The notes below the pieces were generated by a model. The model saw only the letters and a list, made by a program, of their open reading frames with translations. It searched no databases and had not been told where the DNA came from. Shown piece after piece: positions 60,091 to 64,000 of a stretch of 64,000 nucleotides of DNA. Each line of letters opens with the position of its first letter. Within the stretch, counting starts at the first letter, position 1. The translations under genes were made by a program, and so were the position numbers. Location: positions 70,001 to 134,000 of the forward strand of contig NW_027182876.1 in NCBI RefSeq assembly GCF_041146395.1, read 5' to 3'. The stretch is from Eulemur rufifrons. Taxonomy: Eukaryota > Chordata > Mammalia > Primates > Lemuridae.

Positions 60091-61758
60091 AAGCATAAAC
60101 AATACCTTTAACAGATAACCCTAACCCTGAACATAACACCCAACCCTGTTCCTATTTCTCCCCTTAACACGTAAACCTCACCGTGCGCCTAACTTTAACC
60201 TCTTATCCTAACGTTAATGCATAACCCATTTCCTGACAACAACCCCTATCCCATAATTCTAACCCTATCTCCTAGTCATCACTGTGACACCTAATCCCTA
60301 ACCCTAATTCCAAACCGCTAACTCTAACCGTAACCCTACCTACAACCCTAACACTGACAGTAACCCTTACTTCTAACCCCAACGCTATGCCTAACAAAAA
60401 CCCTAACCCTTGACCCTAACCCTTCACCCTAACCCCTAAGACTTACCCTAACCCTTAACCCTAATCCTAATCCTAACCATTAAACCTAACCCTAGCTCTT
60501 AAAGCTAACCCTAAACCTTACCCTCACGACTAGACCTAACCCTGACACTAACCTAACACTTAACCCTAACCAGAACCCCTAAAGCTAACCCTGAACCCTA
60601 TCCCTAGCCCTAGCAGTAAACTTTAACGCTAAACCTAAGCCCAACCCGTAACCCTAATCCTATCCTTTTACCCTAAAACTAACCCCTAAACCTAACCCCT
60701 ATACCTCACCCTAACTCTAACCCCAATCCTAATTCTAACCATACCCCTTCATAAAACACTAACCGCTAACCTAACACTAACCAAAAACCCTAATCACTAA
60801 TCCCTAACCGTAACGCTTAACCTTTACCCTAACCGTTAACCCTCACCCTAAATCTTAACACTGACCCTAACCTTAACCTTTAACTCTAATCCTAACCCTT
60901 AAGCCTACAGTAAGGAAGACCCTTAATGCTAATGGGATCCCTTATCCCTAACCCTAACACTACAGCTAAAAATAACCCTAACCTTGGATCCTTAAACCTA
61001 ACCCCTAACACTTACTTTAACCCCAAACCCTAACCCTAATCCTAAGCATTAAACCTAACCCTATCTCTGAACCCTAACGCTAGCCCTTACCCTAACGCCT
61101 AGATCTAACCCTAAATCTAACCTACCGCCTAATCCTTACCTTAAGCCCTAATGCTAATTCAAACCCTGAACCCTAAACCTACCCGTAACCCTTAACACTA
61201 ACCCTATCCGTGAACCTTAACCCTGACCCTAACCATTACCTGCACCCAAGCATTTAACCCTGACCCTACCCCTAATCCTTAATGATAACACTAACACTAA
61301 ACCCTAACCCTAAGCCCAACACTTAACCCTAATCCTATCCCTTAACCCTAACCCTAACGCAAACCCCTAAACGTAACCCTAACCGTGACCAGTAAACCTA
61401 ACCTTAACCTCTAACACAAACCATAGCACATAACTCTAACCCTAAAACTAAACCTAACCCCAACCCTAACTCTAAACCCTAACTCTTAACCTTAACCCTA
61501 AGCGTTAACTCTCACGCTAACCTTTAATCCTAACCCTAATCCTAATCTTCAACCCTAAACCTAACACTTAACCCTAACCCTGTACCAAACCCTAACCCCT
61601 CATCTTAACCCTAACCGTAAACCTCAACCCTAAACCAAAGTGTAGCCGTTAAACCTAAGAGTAGCCTTTAACCCTAACCCTAATCCCAAACCCTAAGCCC
61701 TCACCCTAACACTAAATTTCATCCTTAACCCTAACCATAATCCTACCCCTAAATCTAA

Positions 61759-61954
61759 CTCTCAGACTTCTTGCTTTCTTAGAGTTTTGAAAGCCTGCCA
61801 TCCTCCCATGCCATGCGTGAAAGGAGGCTCTACCACTGTGTCCTGCATGAAACCCACGGGCCCATACCCAGAGTATGATAGAGTGGGTTCCCGGGTACAA
61901 TCCCAGCCCCCTAAACTCCCCCCGCCCGCCTAATGCAGACAGGGCCCGAGCGCT
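61759..61954 (+). repeat. S core, 1.87 kb unit 6
   Basis: It has GAAAGCCTGCCATCCTCCC, and CTGCCATCCTCCC is shared with the terminal copy at 1160. This makes it one of the closest relatives of that copy. Confidence 0.83.
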
Positions 61955-63623
61955 AAGCATAAACAATACCTTTAACAGATAACCCTAACCCTGAACATAA
62001 CACCCAACCCTGTTCCTCTTTCTCCCCTTAACACGTAAACCTCACCGTGAGCCTAACTTTAACCTCTTATCCTAACGTTAATAGATAACCCATTTCCTGA
62101 GAACAACCCCTATCCCATAATAATAACCCTATCTCCTAGTCATCACTGTGACACCTAATCCCTAACCCTAATTCTAAACCACTAACCCAAACCGTAACCC
62201 TACCTACAACCCTAACACTGACAGTAACCCTTACTTCTAACCCCAACGCTATGCCTAACAAAAACCCTAACCCTTGAACCTAAGCCTTCACCCTAACCCC
62301 TAAGCCTTACCCTAGCCCTTAACCCTAATCCTAATCCTAACCATTAAACCTAACTCTAGCTCTTAAAGCTAACCCTAAACCTTACCCTCACGACTAGACC
62401 TAACCCTGACACTAACCTAACACCTAACCCTAACCAGAACCCCTAAAGCTAAGCCTGAACCCCATCCCTAAACCTAGCAGTAAACTTTAACCCTAAACCT
62501 AAGCCCAACCCGTAACCCTAATCCTATCCTTTTACCCTAAAACTAACCCCTAAACCTAACCCCTATACCTCACCCTAACTCTAACCATAATCCTAATTCT
62601 AACCATACCTCTTCATAAAACACTAACTCCTAACCGCTAACCCTAACACTAACCAGAAACCCTAATCACTAATCCCTAACCCTAACGCTTAACCTTTACC
62701 CTAACCGTTAACCCTCACCCTAAATCTTAACACTGACCCTAACCTTAACCTTTAACTCTAAGCCTAACCCTTAACCCTACAGTAGGGAAGACCCTTAATG
62801 CTAATGGGATCCCTTATCCCTAACCCTAACACTACAGCTAAAAGTAACCCTAACCTTGGATCCTTAAACCTAACCCCTAACACTTACTTTAACCCCAAAC
62901 CCTAACCCTAATCCTAAGCATTAAACCTAACCCTATCTCTTAACCCTAACCCTAGCCCTTACCCAAACGCCTAGATCTAACGCTAAATCTAACCTACCGC
63001 CTAATCCTAAACTTAAGGCCTAATGCTAACTCTATCCCTGAACCCTAAACCTACCCGTAACCCTTAACATTAACCCTATCCGTGAACCTTAACCCTGACC
63101 CTAACCATTACCCGCACCCAAGCATTTAACCCTGACCCTAACCCTAATCCTTAATGATAACCCTAACACTAAACCCTAACCCTAAGCCCAAAACTTAAAC
63201 CTAATCCTATCCCTTAACCCTAACCCTAATGCTAACCCCTAAACATAACACTAACCGTGACCAGTAAACCTAACCCTAACCTCTAACACAAACCATAGCA
63301 CATAACTCTAACCTTAAAACTAACCCTAACCCTAACCCTAAACCTTAACTCTTAACCTTAACCCTAAGCGTTAACTCTCACGCTAAACTTTAATCCTAAC
63401 CCAAATCCTAATCTTCAACCCTAAACCTAACACTTAACCCTAACCCTGTACCAAACCCTAACCCCTCATCTTAACCCTAACCGTAAACCTCAACCCTAAA
63501 CCAAAGTGTAACCGTTAAACCTAAGAGTAATCTTTAACCCTAACCCTAATCCCTAACCCTAAGCCCTCACCCTAACACTAAACTTCATCCTTAACCCTAA
63601 CCAGAATCCAACCCTAAATCTCA

Positions 63624-63820
63624 TTCTCAGACTTCTTGCTTTCTTAGAGTTTAGAAAGCCTGCAATCCTCCCATGCCATGCGTGAAAGGAGGCTCTACCA
63701 CTGTGTCCTGCATGAAACCCACGGGCCCATACCCGGAGTATGACAGAGTGGGTTCCCTGGTACAATCCCAGCCCCCTAAACTCCCCCCGCCCGCCTAATG
63801 CAGACAGGGCCCGTGCGCTA
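63624..63820 (+). repeat. S core, 1.87 kb unit 7 (unit cut by window edge)
   Basis: Complete core with CCCGGAGTATGACAGAG and GGTTCCCTGGTAC as private changes. Only ~180 bp of the following spacer is inside the window. Confidence 0.83.
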
Positions 63821-64000
63821 AGCATAAACAATACCTTTAACAGATAACCCTAACCCTGAACATAACACCCAACCCTGTTCCTATTTCTCCCCTTAACACG
63901 TAAACCTCACAGTGCGCCTAACTTTAACCTCTTATCCTAACGTTAATGCATAACCCATTTCCTGAGAACAACCCCTATCCCATAATTCTAACCCTATCTC

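Larger units (their letters stand above)
52131..64000 (+). repeat. Tandem 1.87 kb telomere-like units
   Basis: S cores recur at 52406, 54277, 56147, 58018, 59895, 61759 and 63624, with spacings 1871, 1870, 1871, 1877, 1864 and 1865 bp. Each unit has one S core, the AACGTTAATGCATAAC block, a CCCTTCATAAAACAC-like block, and a 'CAGTAAGGAAGACCC...GGGATCCC' block, and no W core. Copies differ by scattered substitutions. The last unit runs off the right edge. No gene is visible. Confidence 0.9.

Noticed and set aside
20631..63831. Open frames of 60-102 codons through the core modules as protein genes
   Set aside because: The frames are conserved only as far as the DNA repeat is, change amino acids freely between copies, are frameshifted in the derived Y cores, and end in translated telomeric repeat.
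1..64000. Plant-type TTTAGGG or ciliate-type telomere
   Set aside because: The dominant undegraded word is TTAGGG/CCCTAA. Occasional extra T or C bases are scattered variants, not the base repeat.
1..64000. Transposable elements, viral sequences or RNA genes
   Set aside because: No reverse transcriptase, transposase or viral protein frame, long terminal repeats or rRNA-like segment was seen on either strand. Everything visible is accounted for by the two repeat families.

Overview
This window holds no gene I can support. It is about 64 kb of eukaryotic subtelomeric satellite DNA made of two repeat families: degenerate TTAGGG/CCCTAA-type repeats carrying non-telomeric 'core' modules, and an unrelated AT-richer satellite with a monomer of about 93 bp. 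TTAGGG is the telomere motif of vertebrates, many other metazoans, many filamentous fungi and some protists. A metazoan, perhaps vertebrate, subtelomere is my best guess, but nothing here fixes the species. The C-rich strand at base 1 is the orientation expected at the left end of a chromosome, so the window may start at or near an assembled chromosome tip. The first ~560 bp are mixed variant repeats rather than a clean telomere.

Layout. (1) 1-2077: C-rich telomere-like DNA, namely a variant-repeat tract and then part of one ~1.87 kb unit. (2) 2078-14719: 93-bp satellite in forward orientation, with monomers grouped mostly as A-B-C trimers (~282 bp), then blocks of ~2.2-2.95 kb, and a 7,391-bp offset duplication. 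(3) ~14720-19517: the same satellite inverted, losing its trimer order towards ~19.5 kb. (4) 19517-~33820: G-rich telomere-like DNA with core modules in reverse orientation. (5) ~33838-64000: C-rich telomere-like DNA with cores in forward orientation. It includes three copies of a very homogeneous 3.44 kb unit (41.5-51.5 kb), a ~600 bp purer telomeric tract (51.53-52.13 kb), and six complete 1.87 kb units plus a seventh that runs off the right edge.

There are two core families, called S and W here. They resemble each other (shared AAGCCTACAAT, CCATGCCATG and GTCCTGCATG blocks), so I infer a common ancestor. S has subtypes X, Y and Z. In region 4 the modules, read away from the 33.83 kb axis, come in the same order as in region 5, so 19.5-44.5 kb is a large diverged inverted repeat. 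Its axis has the 5'-(TTAGGG)n-(CCCTAA)n-3' geometry of a telomere-to-telomere fusion. The second orientation switch, at ~14.72 kb inside the satellite, has a small hairpin-like inverted repeat at its centre.

Short open frames of 60-100 codons occur throughout on both strands, but they are consequences of repeat sequence and not genes. The interest lies in the repeat architecture: nested higher-order repeats, fusion geometry, in-place telomeric expansion, and amplification of deleted or chimeric units. All similarity statements are by-eye comparisons; no alignment was run.
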